From positions 407,911-471,910 of the forward strand of contig CAUYUJ010001436.1 in NCBI GenBank assembly GCA_963575745.1: DNA of 64,000 nucleotides. Reading direction: 5' to 3'. This DNA is from Prorocentrum cordatum. Its lineage: Eukaryota > Sar > Dinophyceae > Prorocentrales > Prorocentraceae. Position 1 is the first letter of the stretch; each line of letters begins with the position of its first letter. A program made the translations under genes and the position numbers. The notes beneath the pieces are model-generated. The model saw only the letters and a list, made by a program, of their open reading frames with translations, made no database searches and was not told the DNA's origin. This document shows, piece after piece, positions 10,400-22,079 of this stretch.

Positions 10400-12390
10400 A
10401 GATCGGGATGGGCCAGTCAGGTGACGCGAAGCGTCTATAATTATGGATACGCGTGTGGAGCCCACCAAAACAGCACATTGCTCATGACACCATCCCGTGT
10501 GTACACTGTATGATGATCTGTGTTTGTTGTCATCTGGCGACCTGTAGGGCCAGAACGTTCACATACCAAGATAAGCTTCACACATGTATGCCTGGCTTGC
10601 CGGGGTGGGCACACACAGCCGGCAATGTTCGCAACATTCCAACCTTCAGAAAAACACGAGGTCTCGCACGACATGTGTTCTCACGTGAGCACTGTGGAAC
10701 ATTGTATGCAGAGATCTGCTCCCTCTCCTCCCCTCCTCATCCTTCTCCTGCCCCTCCCTCTTCCGGCCGCCCTGCTTTCCCTGCGTTCCGCTCTCGGATG
10801 AAGGACTCCTCTTCGTCGCGCCACCGGGCGTAGTGGCAGGCCGTTGCGGGCACTCGCTGGACCATTGTGCACAACATCTGCCAGTCCCCACAGCGGAACG
10901 GCGACTGGCAGCTGCAATCACGAGGTATCCATTTCACGACGTGGCAACATCCACGTGAGATGGACATACACATGACTACGCACATGTCAACCCGCTCTCC
11001 CTCCTCCGCAGAATGGAACTAATCACTTGGTAGCACAAGGTGGACGCGCCAGTGCGAATCGCATGCGTGCTTATGGCGTGCGCGCTCAAACTATAATCGC
11101 GCGTACGCACATGTCCTCCAACGCGCCAGGGGGTTGCACCAGGGGGTTGCAAGACAACTGATCCACCTTTGACACCGCTCAGGGAAAACAATGTGTCTCG
11201 ACGAACGCCGGACGCAGCCGCCCGCTCCCTGAAAACACACACACAAACAAACATGTTGTGCTCCGACGCCGCGTTGTGAAGCGAGGGCGCAATGCTAACG
11301 GGCCACGAACGCAAGGCAAACAAGCCGCGAATCTTGGATCACGGCGGCAGGCCCAGATGCGCTATCCAGGGGCAAGGTGCGGCGTGAGCGAGCCGACGCA
11401 TGAAACATCAGCAGTAACATTAGGCTCTGAGAATGAACGAGAACAGGCCCCGAAGCGACAAGAGGCCCATGGCGGCTGAAACATCGACGGGCTACGCGGT
11501 GGTGAAGTGTGCCTGTACGAAGGGTCCAGGGGGAACACTCCTACACACACACGCACGTGCACGAGCAATCAGGCATAACATTATGCAAACTGGCGCGAAT
11601 ATATTCATATCATACAACATGCGCGCTTACCCATGCACACTTAAGCACATTCGTACATGCAAACATGTGGGAGGCCAAGTGGCCAGTCGACGATTGTGGC
11701 GCAAGAGGAAGGCTAACGGTTGTCGCGCAGATGTAATAAAGCGCTGCGTTGGACGGTCGCCATCAAGCTTTGTGCAGATCGGTTTCGACTGCTGATTTGA
11801 GCTAGTGCTACTACTACTGCGAAGCCTCTACTATGACCCTTTTAGCACTGCACACATTGTTTTCTGTTATACAGTCATGGCACGGCCACGAAACATGTTA
11901 AATAAGGAATGTAGCCCCCTTTTTGAAAAGAAACTCACACCTTTTTAGGGAACGGCAGAGCTTCTTTTGGGGGGCATCCCCTCGTCGTTGCGTCTCGTCT
12001 TGAAAATGGCGCCTCCACCCAAAGGAACTTCGAGGGGCTCCCTGGACAAATTGCGAGGGAACGCGGGCAGACTTAAGGAACCATCGGGCCCCCTCCACAC
12101 CCGGGCTGGACTTTTGTCCGCGCCGTGAATGAACCCAATGGTGCTCGACTTTACTACGCATTTGAGATTATACTTGTTACTGTTGCGAGTTCAACACCCG
12201 CGGCGGCGGCCATACGGCGACGAAATCGACGACCACGGCGGCGGCGACAACGAGGGACACCTAAACATCTCTTGGAACGCGTTCCGACCATGATTCCGAC
12301 GGGGAGTCCAGCCGCGGCCACGAAGGCGCCTCGTGAAAGGCCACAGAAACCCGAAGATGCCCCGACAGAGCACGACCCCCGAAACACTCG
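10400..12390. other. Unassigned, relatively repeat-poor stretch
   Basis: About 2 kb of lower GC with many short ATG/CA-rich words and no recognisable gene on either strand. No reading frame exceeds about 120 residues and none shows a motif. Confidence 0.5.
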
Positions 12391-12399
12391 ACTCGCAAC

Positions 12400-12450
12400 T
12401 TCTGCCACGAGCCAGAGTGACCCAAAGACGGAGTGCCCTTTGGTGCACGG
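12400..12450 (+). mobile_element. M2-like left terminal repeat
   Basis: GCCAGAGTGACCC, then GGAGTGCCCTTTGGTGCAC and GGCTGCG, matches the internal part of the M2 left terminal repeat. No right M2 end lies within 300 bases. The nearest candidate, inverted, is at 20480-20520, on the far side of the recombinase/reverse-transcriptase element. Confidence 0.5.
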
Positions 12451-12559
12451 CTGCGCCGGGGCGAAAGCAGGGCCAGGCGAGCGAGCTGCCTGACGTCTAC
12501 TCTTTGCCGAGAGCGACCCCGCGCTGGCAGCCAAGAGGGTCGCGGGAACGGGGGCCCTG

Positions 12560-12604
12560 CTATACAGGGGCCCGAGGCACGCCCAGGAACTCGATGCCCC
12601 AGGG
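12560..12604 (+). repeat. Short dispersed repeat with palindromic core, copy 1
   Basis: GGGGGCCCTGCTATACAGGG-GCCCG followed by CCCAGGAACTCGATGCCCC recurs at 12792-12842. The core GGGCCCTG...CAGGGGCCC is an inverted repeat. Copy 2 differs mainly in the loop. Confidence 0.6.
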
Positions 12605-12638
12605 TGGTGGGTGGTGCGTTCAGAAAGGGCCGAAAGCG

Positions 12639-12710
12639 TGAGCCCCAACGGCCACAGGCATCGGGCAAAGTAAGAAGATACACATTCGTGTTGTAACACG
12701 AGGGAATATC
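12639..12710 (+). repeat. Terminal direct repeat, left, of the YR/RT element
   Basis: GTGAGCCCCAACGGCCACAG-GCATCGGGCA, then a gap, then TTCGTGTTGTAACACGAGGG. The last part is itself palindromic (CGTGTT-GT-AACACG). The partner is at 20300-20357. Confidence 0.6.
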
Positions 12711-13350
12711 CCCGAATGGCCTTATAAGCCGTGCGTTGACGGTTAAAGAGGGGGGTGGCGTAGGTGCCTCTTTCACGGGCGGGGGAGACGGGGGCCCTGT
12801 TGCGCAGGGGCCCGGGCCAATCCCAGGAACTTGATGCCCCCCTTCAGCGATGGGAGTGCGTCACCAAAAGGAGCGCGCGAAGGCGCGGAGGCGCGGGGGG
12901 CTCGGTCCCGGGGACCCCCGCCAGACGCTGCGAGCGTCGTGGCCCGCCCGCCGCGCCTCGCCCCCAGCGCCCCGTCGCGCCGGCATCCCCAAGCCCCCGC
13001 CGCACCGCGACGCGCAGAGGGGGCAGGTGAGGTGGCTCAAGGGCCTCTCCCCAACCAGGGGGGCCCCTCGCAGACCTGATCCCCGCGCCCACCATGGGGG
13101 CTCTCGCCAACCGAGGTGGCCGCTGGATTCCCAGAAAGGGAATGCGGGGTCGGCGACCCCGCCAGCGCAAAAAGGTTGGAGCCGCCCCGATTACCTCTGG
13201 CTGTGCCCTCTTAAGGTCGCGCAAGGCCCCGCGCGCCGCCGCCGCCGCCTCCAGCTCCACCCGCGCGGCGCTGTCAACGACGCGCTGGGCGATGCTGTCA
13301 CCGCGGCGTCAGGCGCGCGCGCCCGCGGCCCCGGCGGCCGCACCCCGCTG

Positions 13351-13850
13351 CGGGTTTTCTTTCCCGTGGCGGCCGCCATCTCCTCGACGATCGACTCGAG
13401 GAGCTCCAGGGAGGCCCGCGCCATCTTGTCGAGCGCGTGCCACTTCAGGTCCGAAACCGCCGCGTGGATCCTGCAGGATTCGTCGAAATCCGACGTCTTC
13501 ACGCTGCCGAGGTCGCCCGCCTCCCAGTTCTCCTTGCGCGATAGCCAGTGTAGGCTCAGCGCCATCTTGAGCGACCTCCGCTCCTCTGAAAGCTAGATGA
13601 GGAGGTCTGTGACAGGCCGCCCGGTCGACGCGGCGGCCCTGTTCGCCGCGCCAGCGCCCCCCGGGTTGTCCGTCGACCCCGCCATGTTGCGGCGTGCCCG
13701 CTGGCGGCGCTACCCAGGCTTCGCGAACGGCTTCGCGCAGAGGGTCGCGCCGAGGAGCTCGAGCGAAACGATGGCCTTGTTCGCGTCGTTTGCCGTGGCC
13801 CATGCCGAGGGGAACCATTCCTCCTCTACCTCGGGCGCATGCTAGCTGGC
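13351..13850 (-). pseudogene. RNase H-like domain of the YR/RT element, broken
   Basis: Read on minus, 13800-13715 gives NDANKAIVSLELLGATLCAK and then a stop. Further on come MAGSTDN and, in another frame, LALHWLSRKENWEA-like sequence (13565 downward: MALSLHWLSRKENWEAGDLG, then SDFDESCRIHAAVSDLKWHA). Conserved-looking pieces are A-x-E-x-x (LELLG), the S/T-D-N stretch and the HW.....N.EAD-like block. That order matches the RNase H region that follows the reverse transcriptase in dinoflagellate retroelement proteins as I know them. At least two frame changes and stops interrupt it, so it is a pseudogene. It lies directly downstream of the RT remnant in transcription order. Confidence 0.5.
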
Positions 13851-14149
13851 CCTCCGCGTGCTGCTGGTTGGCGGTACTTCCCAGCCACCCGTCTAGCGGC
13901 GCCCTCCCTCCGCTTTCGCATCCGAGCGGAAGTGTCTGGCGCTCTTGGTTCTGAACATGATGGGCGACTCCAGGCTAGGTCCATTCGCCAATCGTCTGCC
14001 GGCCCATGTCAGCGCAATCCTGGTCGCCCATAGTAAGGCGACCCTCCTCTCGTCCTGCCCTGCGGCGCTGGCGAGCCAGGCGCGCGCCGGCCCCGGAAGC
14101 GGCCCCTCCCACGCCGGGGCCGTCGCCGCGAAGCCCAGGCGCCCCTAGC

Positions 14150-14652
14150 CCAGCGCCACCTCGCTAACGCGGATGGCGCTGCGTTCAGCCGCTTCTTCGC
14201 ACCATGCCGCAATCCGATTCGCCCTCGCCGCGGAAAATGCCCATGGTGCACTTGGTGCAGTCACGGTGGAGTCCGACCCAGTCCACCACGAGGCCGCCCC
14301 GCGTCTGGACCACCTCCGTCGGGGAGCCGAAGACGCCGAGTGAGACGACCATGAAGAGAGTCGCCCGTCGCCCTCGCCCCCCCGCACCGATCGCCTCCAG
14401 ATCTTCGGCATAGGTGAGCTGTTCCACTTGCAATTCGTCCCCCAACAAACAATATCGCCTGCAGCGCGGCGCCGAATAGCCTGGGTCACTATTCTGGCGC
14501 GCTGGATATGCAGAATATGCTAATGGTGCTGGAGCACACTTCGCCCCCGAACTCGGAGGGGCCCCCGTGGCGTCGGTGACAAGTGAGAAGGTGACCTCGC
14601 GCCTGTCCTCGTAGTGACTCAGGTGGTAGTTCATCTCCGCGGGCATCGGCAT
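14150..14652 (-). pseudogene. Reverse transcriptase remnant of the YR/RT element
   Basis: The minus frame from 14652 to 14185 carries LLGDELQVEQLTYAEDLEAI, then GRRATLFMVVSLGVFGSPTE and VVQTRGGLVVDWVGL. The Y-A-E-D block stands where active enzymes have Y-x-D-D, and the FG-P...K-RGG-WVGL stretch matches the region after the catalytic motif in this kind of RT. The first Asp of the YxDD pair is replaced by Glu, which would impair catalysis. Fingers and palm motifs upstream are not recognisable in one frame, and the upstream reading is broken between 14.65 and 16.2 kb. It would act in reverse transcription of the element RNA if intact. The call rests on motif order only. Confidence 0.5.
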
Positions 14653-14699
14653 CCTCTGTCGGCTCCGTCATCGAATCCGGTGGTTCACGACGACCTCGC

Positions 14700-17600
14700 G
14701 TGCGCCGTCGCGGCCGAGTCGCTTCTTGCCGCTCGCGCTCTCCATGACAGCCAGCGCCGCGATGGCGCGGTTGTCGCTGGAGCGTGCGCAGCTGCTCCTG
14801 GGGCATCTTGATCGTCGCGCCCGGTTTTACCTCGTCCGCGAGATCTTGTCCGAGCCAGTCGCTGTTTCCACGCTAGTGTACTCGCCAGATCATGGCCTAG
14901 GGGCCATGCTCTGGTCGAAACGCCACTTCGTGAGTCTGGGCGTAAAAGTGCCGCTAGAAAGCGGAGGCGGCCGACGGGCTGCCCCCCTGCGATGCGCCCC
15001 AAGTCGTCGCCGTGGCCCGCCCGCTCCTTTGCCCTCTTCCAGCCGTCGAACTTCCCCCTGGCCGCCTGGTGGGCCTCGATCCGCGCGAGACCGGAGGGCT
15101 CGCTCGGGTCGGTGCCAGCCAGCTGTTTTTGCGCCGCGAGCACGGACGGGGCCCCTTCTGCGGCCTCCCATCCGACCATGACTTTCGAGACCCTTCCAAA
15201 GAGGTCGGTCCCCAGCTCGCTCCAATCCGGGAGCTTCCAGAGGTCTGGGCCCCAGCAGCCAGGCGAGAGAAGGCCCGCGCCGTCGTGGATTCCTCTCGGA
15301 CCTTTGCACTCGCAGCAGCGAAGTGGCCCTGCACCTCCCAATCTGCGAGGGGGCCTCGTGGTCGGGCGCCTCATTCCCCTCCGCCATGCCGCGATGATGG
15401 CGCGCGTCGCAATGGCACCTGCGGGTCGCGCCGTCAAGCTCCGAAAGCGCCCTGGGCAGATCAGGTCTCGTCGGGGGCCGCTCCGCGATGGGCGAGATCG
15501 CGGCCTTTGGGCCGTGGCGCTCGACGTGGAAAGGGTTGCCCCAAATGCTCGCCGAGCACTTCCCGTTGCCCCGACCGATGCATCGATGTTCCCTGCTCTG
15601 AGCGAGCTGCTCTCGATGGGGTGGGGCCCTCCTCGACGCCTCCTCGACCCCGTCCTCGACCTGCTTCCCGAGCGTGACTGATGTGCGGCTCCAAGTGGGA
15701 TCCCCCCTCCCGGAGTGGGCAACGAGCCGCTCTGACAATCCGCGCGCGCCCTGCGCCGCCCACTCGCGCGGCTGAACCAGCCGATGAATCGCGCTGGCAA
15801 CGGGCGCGGCGCGCCGAAGCTGTTCTGATGGAAGGCCGCACGGCGCGCGCCGTCGAGGGCGAGGAGGTCGCCGATCATTGGCAGCTGCCACATGCTGGCC
15901 TGGAGTTGACGACGGAGCTCCCCATGTGGGACGGCGCCGAGGTCCACGGGTTGCACCGGAGGGCGGGCTGCCTGCTCGCTGCTCGTCTGCTGGGTCTTCA
16001 GTGCGTGGAGGGCGACATCGGCGAGTTGGTTGGGCACCTTGCGCCCGAGCGCTCCCCGACGCTGCGGCCAGGGGGGGGGGCCGAAAAGGCATTGCTCTGA
16101 CCGCGCTGGGCGCGGTCCTCGGCGGCCTACCCACGCAACTCGCGACTGGAGGCTGCAGGGGGCGAGACCGCGAGCGCGTCCCTCCGCTCGCTGCTAGCCG
16201 CTAGATGCAGCCGTCCTGCAGCGTTGCATCAGAGAGGTTGGCGCTGTCCGACCTGGCCAGGTCAACCTCATTCAGGCGTACTGGCATGCCGAGGCTGCGC
16301 ACGAAGGCCGCGACATATGCCTGTCGTTCGCGACCCGCGAAGAGGGCGCCTGCTGCGGGCGTCGAGATGACCTCGCGAGGTGGGCGCCCGTCCTGGAGGG
16401 TCGCGCGGCGCCTCGCCCTCGCCGCTGACCTCCGCGGCGAGCAGTCGCTCGCTCCCCCCAGCGCCGCGCCGGCGCGGCCCCCCCCGAAGGGTCGCGCGGG
16501 CCCTGCTGACGTCTGCCCTCCAGGGGCTGCCCGCTTCGCAACGCGGAGGGCGCAGGCTGCCTTTGCGCGGGGTCCAGCCGCGAGGGCGCGGCCGCTTGGA
16601 GTCGCTCCGCTGGGCCTGGTTATGCGGGCGGTGGCCCGGGTCCTGCGCCGCCGTCGTCGTCGCCCTGGCGCCAGCGCCGTTTGCCGCCTCTGCCCAGCGG
16701 CGTCGGCAGCGGCCGCTCGCCCGCAAGGGCGTCCTGGATCGGCTGCACCGCGGAGGGGGGGATGGGGCCCGGGAGGGCCTCCCATATTGGATATGTGCCT
16801 GAAGCAAATATTATTGCCGCCCTGCGTCTGCGAGGCGGCCGCCCCGGCCCCGTCGGCTGCCGCGCCGCCCCCTCTGCTCGCCCCGCCGCGGCAACTGCGG
16901 CTGGTGGGGCAGCCGCGCTGGCGAGGGCCAGCGGGGTTATGAAGTGCCGCTCCTCGACCGCCGGGTTGCCCGTCGCCCTCTGGGGCGCCGCGTGGAACTG
17001 CGCGCGCCTTTGCTGCGCCGCCTGCCAAGCTTTCCCGCGCGCCTGATGCTCGCGCTGCAGCGCCCGGGCCCAGGGCGGACGCGCGGCCGCGTCGCCTCGG
17101 GGGGCCCTCGCCGCGAAGTTCCAGACGTGCCCCTCTAATTTCTAGTCCAAATGCGCCTGGTAGTGCCGTGGGCTCCCGCCCTGCAGTCCTTGCCTGTCTG
17201 CGTGGAACTGCCCGGGCGTGATCGTGCCTGTGCGTGCGGAATGGAACCGCGCGCTTCCGCGGCGCTACTAGGCCCTGTAGGGGCTCGACCTTGATGGGCG
17301 CCGCCTTGCTGGACTGCGTCGCCCCTGAGTTGGCCCGAGGTCGGGGCCCTCCTCCTCCTCCTCGGTCGAGTTGACCGACGTCGGCGCCTCGGCCTTGGCG
17401 CCCCCCCGCTCGATCTCTGCCTGCCTGATCTCGAGGTCTGACTTTGCTGGCGTCTTCTGCTCCTCGATCCTCTAGAATGCTTTCTCGAAATGCAGCCGCG
17501 TCGCTCAGTGATCGGGTGCGCTCAGTGGCATGACTCCCAGGCGCGCGTCGGCCTCGCCCTCCGTTGTCTGGCGCTGCTCGATCCGAGCCCGCGCCGCCTG

Positions 17601-18560
17601 CTGCGCGCGCGCCAGCGCCGCCGCCTTCGCGCCGGGCTATATCCCGGCCTCCGCGCCCAGCTCGAACGAATCCTATGCGAATGCCCTGGCGTCGTCGCTG
17701 GAGTTCATCACGTTGGTGAACTTGCCCATGCTCGTCACCCCACAGGTGCGCGGCGCCGCCTCCGCGCGCGGCGGAACGCCCTTCTCCGCGGTGGAAGTGC
17801 AGGTCCAAGTTCGGCCATTAAAAGACATCCTCACGCTCCTCCTGCGCGAGGTTCGGCGGCGCGCTGCTGATGCGCCCCATCCCGCCGGGCTGCGCAAGCG
17901 ACGCCGAGGGCCAGCGGGGCTGCCCTGGAAAACGCGCAGGCCTCATTCCTAGCCGCTTGAGCTGAACGATTGCGGACCGCGCGACAGCCCCATCCCGCTC
18001 GGCAGAGCGGTCGCGACGCGCGGCGCGGCCCCGAGGCCCTGCCCGTCTGCCGCGGGACGACCCCAAACAACGCGACGGCATTCCTTCCTGCCGGGGCCCC
18101 CCTGTCCGCGGCGGACGGGGGCCGCGGGCGGGGCGGGCGTCGTCGACGCGGGGGGGCGCCCGCTGGTCGACGGGGCTCGGGGCCGCCCCCCGGGCGAGCG
18201 GAAGGTTTTCACCAGTGCGCGCTGTCTCTGGTCATTCCTTGCGCGGGCTCGGACGCCGCGTCTGGCGTCTCGCCAACGCGCGGGCATGGCCGGCGGGTCG
18301 CTCGAGCCTAAATGGCGGCGGCAGGGGGGCCCGCCCCAATGGGTCGCGCTGGGCCCCTCGCCGCGTGCGCCCTCGCAGCTGCCCCAGGGGGCCAGGCGAC
18401 GTCGCGCCGGCAGCGAGGGCGGCGACGCCCCCCGCGCAGCGCGCCAAATGCAGATCACGGGCGCATCAGCGCTGGCGAGGGTAGCTGGGCGAACGCCTAG
18501 ATCGGCGACGCGACGGCGAGAAAAAATACCCTCTCGGGAGTAAAGGCGCCGAGGAGACCG
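14700..18560 (-). other. Arg/Pro/Ala-rich linker region of the YR/RT element
   Basis: Extremely GC-rich DNA with overlapping open frames on both strands, as expected from composition. One minus frame in 15300-15000 reads WSELGTDLFGRVSKVMVGWE, which looks protein-like. The rest is low-complexity and without domains. I do not call separate genes here. Confidence 0.4.
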
Positions 18561-18939
18561 GCGGCCTCTCATTGAGCACGCGAAGATGCGCAAGGCGGCC
18601 AGTCTGCGCCAGGTCGATGGCTGCGGCGGGGCGAGCAGAAGGTCGCCGCTGACTTCGGCCCACGTCGACGAGCTGCCAGACCCAAAAGATTACGAGGTGG
18701 TTTGCCACATGCACCGGCGCCCCGCGTCGGCCGACATTGCGAGGGCGGCCGACGGGGGCAAGGGCGAGGACGGAGACTCGGGAAGCTCATCGAGCTTCGA
18801 AAGCTCCGACGGGTCGGAGGGGGCTGTCGCGAGGAAGGCCGCGGCGGCGGCGGCTCCGAGCAGGTCCCCGCCGCCGCCGCGCTCGCCGCTTTTTGCGCCG
18901 ACAAATTATTCTCCAGCGCAGGCCAATTCGTCAGCTCTG

Positions 18940-20133
18940 GGACGACCGCCGGCTCGTCCAGCGCCGCGCAGGCCTTCCCTGAGCGCAGCGCGTCCGCCGC
19001 CCTCGAATAGGTGTCCGCCCCTGCCGGCGACCGCCGCCCCAGGTGGTCGCGGTCGCTCTTCGAGACGCCCAATGCCGCTGTGGCAGATGGGATCGTCGCC
19101 CGCTCCGGGTGCTCGGCCCAGAAGCTCATGGCCTCCTCGGGGAGGAGGAGCTCCATCACCTCTTCAGTGCACGCCGCTGGCATGAGCATCCTTCGGAGTA
19201 CCTCCTGACCTGCTGCCGATGCCTCGGCGTGCCTGGCAGCCGACAGGCTTGCGAACTGCCCTGCGTCGCTGTACTTCAGAAAGAAATAGTCTCTCTCTCT
19301 TTCTCTCGAGATGTACGATCCCCTGCCGCAGGTCAAAGCCCACCTGGATCCACTCTGGGGCCAGCATCTTGCGCCTTGCTCCGTTGGTCTGCGTACGTCC
19401 CAGCGTGGCCGTCAACCATCCGCCCACGATAGCGAGACGCTACGGTGGGAGCCAGCTGTGCACGTCGTAGCGTAGCGCCGCCAACAACTTGACGAGGCGA
19501 ATCCACGCCATCCCGCGCAAGTACGGCACGAGGCCGCCGTCCATGACGAGCCGTTTCAAGGTTCTAATGAACGCGGTGGGGAAACGTGCTGCCCTTGTCG
19601 TCGGCCCCGTGCTCACACCGAAAAACATCCCCGCGTTCGCGACGACGTGTTGCGCTTCCGACCAAGCGGAGAGCCTGTCGCTCGTATCGGTACCTGCGAC
19701 CCGCTTCGTCCAGACCAATGCACACAGGATCTGATTGGGCACCGTCGGCCCACACGGCTCTGCCGCCCCCCGAACTCGCGCAGAAGCCACCTGCGCATCG
19801 TCTCCACGGAACGCACGTGCCCTCACCGTGTTGCTGCGTGTGCGGGTCGTGCTGCCGTCCTGCGCTCGCTCCAGGTCCATGCAAGCCTGCACCGTCCCGA
19901 GGGAGGGCGCTGTCATCTCCTCGAACAGCGCGAACAGGCGAGACGTCCACCGAACCCACTCGTGCACCTCTAATCCACGCCGTGGCGTCCTCCAGCATTG
20001 CCCGCCCTGGGCAATCATGGCACGCCCTGAAGCGTTTCTGAATGGGTTCTTCAACAACGTTTCGATCTACGACCTCTCTCAGCGGCTGCCGCGCCTCCTC
20101 CACGCTGAAACCCGTGGCTTCCGCAACCTTCAC
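18940..20133 (-). pseudogene. Tyrosine recombinase-like domain, frameshifted
   Basis: Read on minus in transcription order across three overlapping frames. First comes an N-terminal helical part (20133 downward, MKVAEATGFSVEEARQPLRE; 20057 downward, LEVHEWVRWTSRLFALFEEM). Then IRLVKLLAALRYDVHSW near 19490-19440, whose Arg is the candidate first catalytic residue. Then WLTATLGRTQTNGARRK at 19420-19370. Finally, in a further frame, FWAEHPERATIPSATAALG at about 19125-19070, which supplies an H-x-x-R box, and GADTYSRA near 19010, which supplies the nucleophilic Tyr. R...HxxR...Y is the tyrosine-recombinase signature. Such enzymes would integrate a circular DNA copy of the element. Two or more frame changes make this copy inactive. 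No stop-free version exists in the window. Confidence 0.6.
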
Positions 20134-20299
20134 GAAGGTCCCCTCGAAATCGGCCCCCCCTCGCCTGCAGTGCGAGGCGCGTGCCGAAGTCGTACGTACT
20201 CATGCAACACCTTGCTGACCCGCCGCCGCGCGGCGTCGCAGGCGCACGGCCCATCGGCAAGCATCTGCGCACAACCGTTGCTCAAGATCGGCCGAGCGC

Positions 20300-20357
20300 C
20301 TGAGCCCAAATGGCCACAGGCAACGGGCAGATCGTGTTGCCACACGGGGGCATCTCA
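20300..20357 (+). repeat. Terminal direct repeat, right, of the YR/RT element
   Basis: CTGAGCCCAAATGGCCACAG-GCAACGGGCAG, then ATCGTGTTGCCACACGGGGG. It aligns in the same orientation with 12639-12710, apart from a small gap. Confidence 0.55.
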
Positions 20358-20479
20358 CACGAGGTCGGCCGCCCCGAAGGGGTGCCCAGGCGAAGCGCCA
20401 AGGAACCGGAGAGGAGGGCGAAGGGAGGGGGGAGGGGAAACCCACGCGCGCAAACCGCTGCTATCGCGCCGTTCGGTGG

Positions 20480-20525
20480 ACCCCCGTGCGCCCGCACCAA
20501 AGGGCGCCTTCTTTGCAAGGCTACT
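20480..20525 (-). mobile_element. Possible M2-like right terminal repeat
   Basis: GCCCGCACCAAAGGGCGCC on plus resembles the right inner arm of M2 elements (GGCCCGCACCAAAGGTCACT form at 28480-28500). The outer part is worn. It faces the M2-like left end at 12400-12450. Confidence 0.35.
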
Positions 20526-20529
20526 TTCA

Positions 20530-21905
20530 CACCTGAGAACGCGTGTTTCCATTAAATTCAAGCATGTTAACTTGCATGGGACTCCCCCCCCCCGCCCCCC
20601 TCCCTCCTCCCCCCCCCGCCCCCCCTACCCTCCGCCGCCATATGGCCTGATGAAACAATGCTGGGCCGAAACGGCGTGCAAGTGAATTCACCTTGCACGA
20701 AATCCAGACTTCCGTCAGGTCCTCGCCAGGCCCGTCACTCCTCTCCCTTCACGCAAGTGAATATACCAAAACCCATGTAAAGAAGAATGGCTTCTGGCCG
20801 AACACACTCGACCGACGGCGGCGGACGCTTGCCCCGGCCACGCGCGACGGCGGCCTTGCTGACGGGGTCCGAGCAGCCCACGCCGGCCTGCAGGAGCCCT
20901 TGGCACGTCTGCGCCACCACCTCGTGCCTCGCCGGCCGGCGGGCCGGCCGCCTGTCCCCAGACGAATGGCGTTGCCGCCATCGCGGAACGCGGCCGCCCA
21001 CCGCCGCCACGCGGCGTCGGCGGCGAAGGCGCAGGGGTGGCGTCGGCGGCGAGCTCCCCGAAGGGCCCGGCCTCGCTGTGCCTCAACCCCGGACCCAGGC
21101 ATGCTATAGCGTCGCGCAGGAATCGCGACGGAAGGTCCTTGGCCGTCTTCGGCGCCGAGGGGCCCCCGACGGGCCCCAGGAATGTCAAAAGCAGCTCGGG
21201 CTGAAAAAAGCCGGCCTTGGTCACAGGGGCCGGGACTTGCGGGCAACCCGCGTTGAACAAACACAAACCATCGGGCGTCTGGGAAGGGGCGGGCAACAGA
21301 AGGGGGATGTGGCGGATCACCTCACGCAGCTGGCTTTGCCAGCGCATCCTGGCGCCCGAGGCGCCACCGCATCGAGGACTGCGCCCGCAGGCGGGGGCCC
21401 AAAACTGGCTGCGCGCGGCAGGCTTCGGACAACCCCTGCTTCCCAATCCCCCCCCGCCTCCCGTCCGACCCAAGCAGTGGCCACCCCGAGGGCCGAAGCA
21501 ACCCCATGGACATGCACTCTGTGGGCAAGACTCGCGAGCGAGCGTGGGCCATCTTCTTCCGCGGTCTCGGACGGAGGCCTCTTGACACTGCTCGGGCACT
21601 ATGGTGATGGCGTTGGACATGGGTCTGGAAGCCGGTGGAGCTCCAACCGTGGATTGGCCATGGATATCACCGCCGTCCGCGGCAAGTAAGGAACACTTCA
21701 GGGTCTGATGCCTGCTGGGCACATTCCTTTACAGACGCGCCGGACTTTTTCGGACACATTTGACAGCTTCGGAATAAGCATCTTGGCCAAAACGACTGCC
21801 TTCATGATGACTTCGCCTGACGGAGGGCCCCAAGCAGAGTGGCTGGAGCCTGCATGGGGTAGGGGGTCGGAGGTCCCCGTCGGCGCTATGGTACCTGTGA
21901 CGACC
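20530..21905. other. Unassigned stretch
   Basis: A C-rich tract at 20580-20640 is followed by GC-rich DNA. The longest open frame (20715-21722, minus) has no domain and overlaps an equally long plus frame, so neither is called. Pieces such as FFQPELLLTFLGPVGG (minus, near 21200) may be exonic but cannot be connected. Confidence 0.35.
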
Positions 21906-21911
21906 ACTACC

Positions 21912-22075
21912 GTACACGTCGTTCATGTCTAATCGTGCTCATTTCTAATTGTGCTCCTTTCTAATTGTTAGTAGTGGCCAGGAAGGGGCCCAGGATAGCA
22001 GAATTGGAAATGAAAGGATCTTGGCCCCCACAAACACAAACAGCTTTCGAATAACTAGACAGGAACGACGTGTAC
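21912..22075. mobile_element. MITE family M3, copy a (~164 bp)
   Basis: Terminal inverted repeats: GTACACGTCGTTCATGTCTA at the start against GAACGACGTGTAC preceded by CTAGACAG at the end. Inside are TCTAATTGTGCTC and GTGGCCAGGAAGGGGCCCAG, shared with the copy at 25864-26208, which sits in intron 3 of the PP2A-A gene. Confidence 0.75.
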
Positions 22076-22079
22076 CTGT

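Larger units (their letters stand above)
12639..20357 (-). mobile_element. Decayed retroelement with tyrosine recombinase and reverse transcriptase
   Basis: A 7.7-kb minus-strand unit. In transcription order: a tyrosine recombinase (20.1-18.9 kb), an Arg/Pro/Ala-rich stretch of very high GC (18.9-14.7 kb), a reverse transcriptase (14.65-14.15 kb) and an RNase H-like domain (13.85-13.35 kb). Similar direct repeats lie at both ends (12639-12710 and 20300-20357): TGAGCCC, GGCCACAGGCA, CGGGCA, then TCGTGTTG..ACACG. Recombinase plus RT/RNase H is the hallmark of DIRS-like (YR) retrotransposons, though the usual order places the recombinase last; here it is first. Every domain is split by frameshifts or stops, so the copy is dead. 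The ends are inferred from the repeats alone. Confidence 0.6.

Noticed and set aside
16201-17808. A 535-residue minus frame as a separate gene
   Set aside because: Extreme GC and Arg/Ala/Gly composition, with plus frames open over the same DNA. It lies inside the YR/RT element and shows no domain.
20715-21722. A 335-residue minus frame
   Set aside because: It overlaps a 300-residue plus frame of equal quality and has no recognisable motif; composition explains both.
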